DNA of 64,000 nucleotides from Chelativorans sp. Lineage in GTDB: Bacteria > Pseudomonadota > Alphaproteobacteria > Rhizobiales > Rhizobiaceae. Within the stretch, counting starts at the first letter, position 1, and every line of letters begins with the position of its first letter. Shown here one piece after another: positions 63,248 through 64,000 of this stretch. The DNA is taken from positions 1 to 64,000 of the forward strand of contig NZ_JAPSLH010000016.1 of assembly GCF_031180965.1 (NCBI RefSeq). Direction: 5' to 3'. The position numbers were made by a program, and so were the translations under genes. A model generated the notes under the pieces. That model was not told the DNA's origin, did not search any database, and was given only the letters and a program-made list of their open reading frames with translations.

Positions 63248-64000
63248 ATGATCGAAGCCGCGATGATCTGGAACGAGCCGAACAACAAGTCCCATTGGGA
63301 CCCGGAGATCGATCCCGATTGGAGCCTCTTCGCCCAAATGGCCATCGGCGCGGCCGACGCGATTCACAGCGTCAACCCCAATGTCGTTCGCGTGCTGGGC
63401 GGCATGTCGCCCATCGATCCGCTCTTCGTGCAGAACCTCCAGGGCAAGGGCGTGCTGGATCACGTCGACGCGATTGCCGTCCACGGCTTTCCGCTCGATT
63501 GGAACCTGTGGCAGATCCACGAATGGCCGCAGAAGCTCGCCGAAATCCAGGCCGTCACGCATCTGCCCGTCTGGGTGAGCGAAGTGGGTATCTCCACCTT
63601 CGGCGCCGAGGAGGTTCAGGTCTGGGGCCTGCAGCGGACTTTCGAGCTGCTCAAGGGCCGGGCGCCGCGCGTCCAATGGTACAGTCTTTTCGACCTGCCG
63701 CAGGCCTGGGGCGCCACCACGCGCCACAAGGAGGCGGAAGGCTCCTCCTATTACCGGCACTTCTATATGGGGCTGATCCGCGAGGACGGAACGCCGAAGC
63801 CGTCCTTGGAGAAGTTCGGCGAATGCACGCCGGAATTCGGCCTTTGCCAATGGTTCCACTTCGAGGATCCGCGTCTCGACGAGGCTGTCACCTGGATGAA
63901 GCGGCTGGGCGTGAAATATCTGCGCACCGGCCTCTCCTGGGCCGACAGCTTCCGCCCGAACGCGCTCGACTGGTTCGACCGGCAGATGGAGGCGCTGGCC
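63248..64000 (+). CDS. GH-A clan glycoside hydrolase (beta-xylosidase-like), truncated by the window
   Basis: At least 251 residues; the gene continues past the window. The acid/base motif is MIWNEPNNKSHWD and the nucleophile region WVSEVGISTFG, typical of clan A (family 39-like) TIM barrels. After a first barrel region, GLCQWFHFEDPRLDEAVTWM starts a second TIM-barrel-like segment. It starts 3 bp after the nucleotidyltransferase. The substrate is unknown; it may trim or remodel the cluster product. Confidence 0.82.
   Translation, partial: MIEAAMIWNEPNNKSHWDPEIDPDWSLFAQMAIGAADAIHSVNPNVVRVLGGMSPIDPLFVQNLQGKGVLDHVDAIAVHGFPLDWNLWQIHEWPQKLAEIQAVTHLPVWVSEVGISTFGAEEVQVWGLQRTFELLKGRAPRVQWYSLFDLPQAWGATTRHKEAEGSSYYRHFYMGLIREDGTPKPSLEKFGECTPEFGLCQWFHFEDPRLDEAVTWMKRLGVKYLRTGLSWADSFRPNALDWFDRQMEALA

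Overview
The window is GC-rich chromosomal DNA from an alphaproteobacterium, most likely of the order Hyphomicrobiales (Rhizobiales), perhaps a Mesorhizobium/Chelativorans-like Phyllobacteriaceae. The evidence is a Brucella Omp10-type lipoprotein, homospermidine synthase, a DUF882 endopeptidase, several rhizobial palindromic repeats, and promoters that fit the EcfG/RpoE2 general stress sigma factor. No rRNA, tRNA, CRISPR array, phage or transposase was found. About 57 protein genes are supported, plus a cobalamin riboswitch, one probable small RNA and a probable attenuator leader.

Region 1 (1-28.8 kb) is mostly housekeeping: ferrochelatase, a LysM-tailed 5'-nucleotidase, an Omp10-like lipoprotein, homospermidine synthase with an 11-copy 8-bp tandem repeat upstream, aminodeoxychorismate synthase with a repeat at its 5' end, oligoendopeptidase F, a sigma-54 response regulator, two cell-wall enzymes, KDPG aldolase, molybdate transporter modABC followed by a probable anti-Shine-Dalgarno small RNA, an aminotransferase, two GNAT acetyltransferases, ornithine decarboxylase with a structured leader, an amidase/LysR pair, a DUF1007/NicO nickel-cobalt exporter pair and an SCP2 protein. 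Ornithine decarboxylase and homospermidine synthase together give ornithine to putrescine to homospermidine.

Region 2 (28.9-36.5 kb) is a sugar ABC operon (binding protein, two permeases, Gfo/Idh/MocA dehydrogenase, ATPase), divergent from an N-acetylglucosamine-kinase-like gene and followed by a PuuB-like FAD oxidase. Region 3 (36.5-43 kb) has a cobalamin riboswitch ahead of class I ribonucleotide reductase nrdA-nrdB. NrdB has Phe at the radical-tyrosine position and Glu at the first metal position, the signature of the Mn/Fe class Ic enzyme. An ATP-dependent DNA ligase with a canonical EcfG promoter follows.

Region 4 (43-56 kb) looks like a catabolic island: a LigM/DesA-like tetrahydrofolate-dependent demethylase, a GntR regulator with candidate GTATAC operators, a complete branched-chain-type (Liv) ABC transporter, an enolase-superfamily enzyme, a LysR/tautomerase divergent pair, a MetE-like methyltransferase and a fumarylacetoacetate-hydrolase-family enzyme. 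The substrate is unknown; a methoxylated or methylated acid is suggested.

Region 5 (57.1 kb to the end) is the most promising unexplained system: methyltransferase, FemAB/CelD-like acyltransferase, a short remnant, inositol-3-phosphate synthase, histidine phosphatase, CgeB-like glycosyltransferase, sugar nucleotidyltransferase and a glycoside hydrolase that runs off the window. The genes are tightly coupled and have two EcfG-type promoters, so the cluster probably makes an inositol-linked glycoconjugate under general stress.
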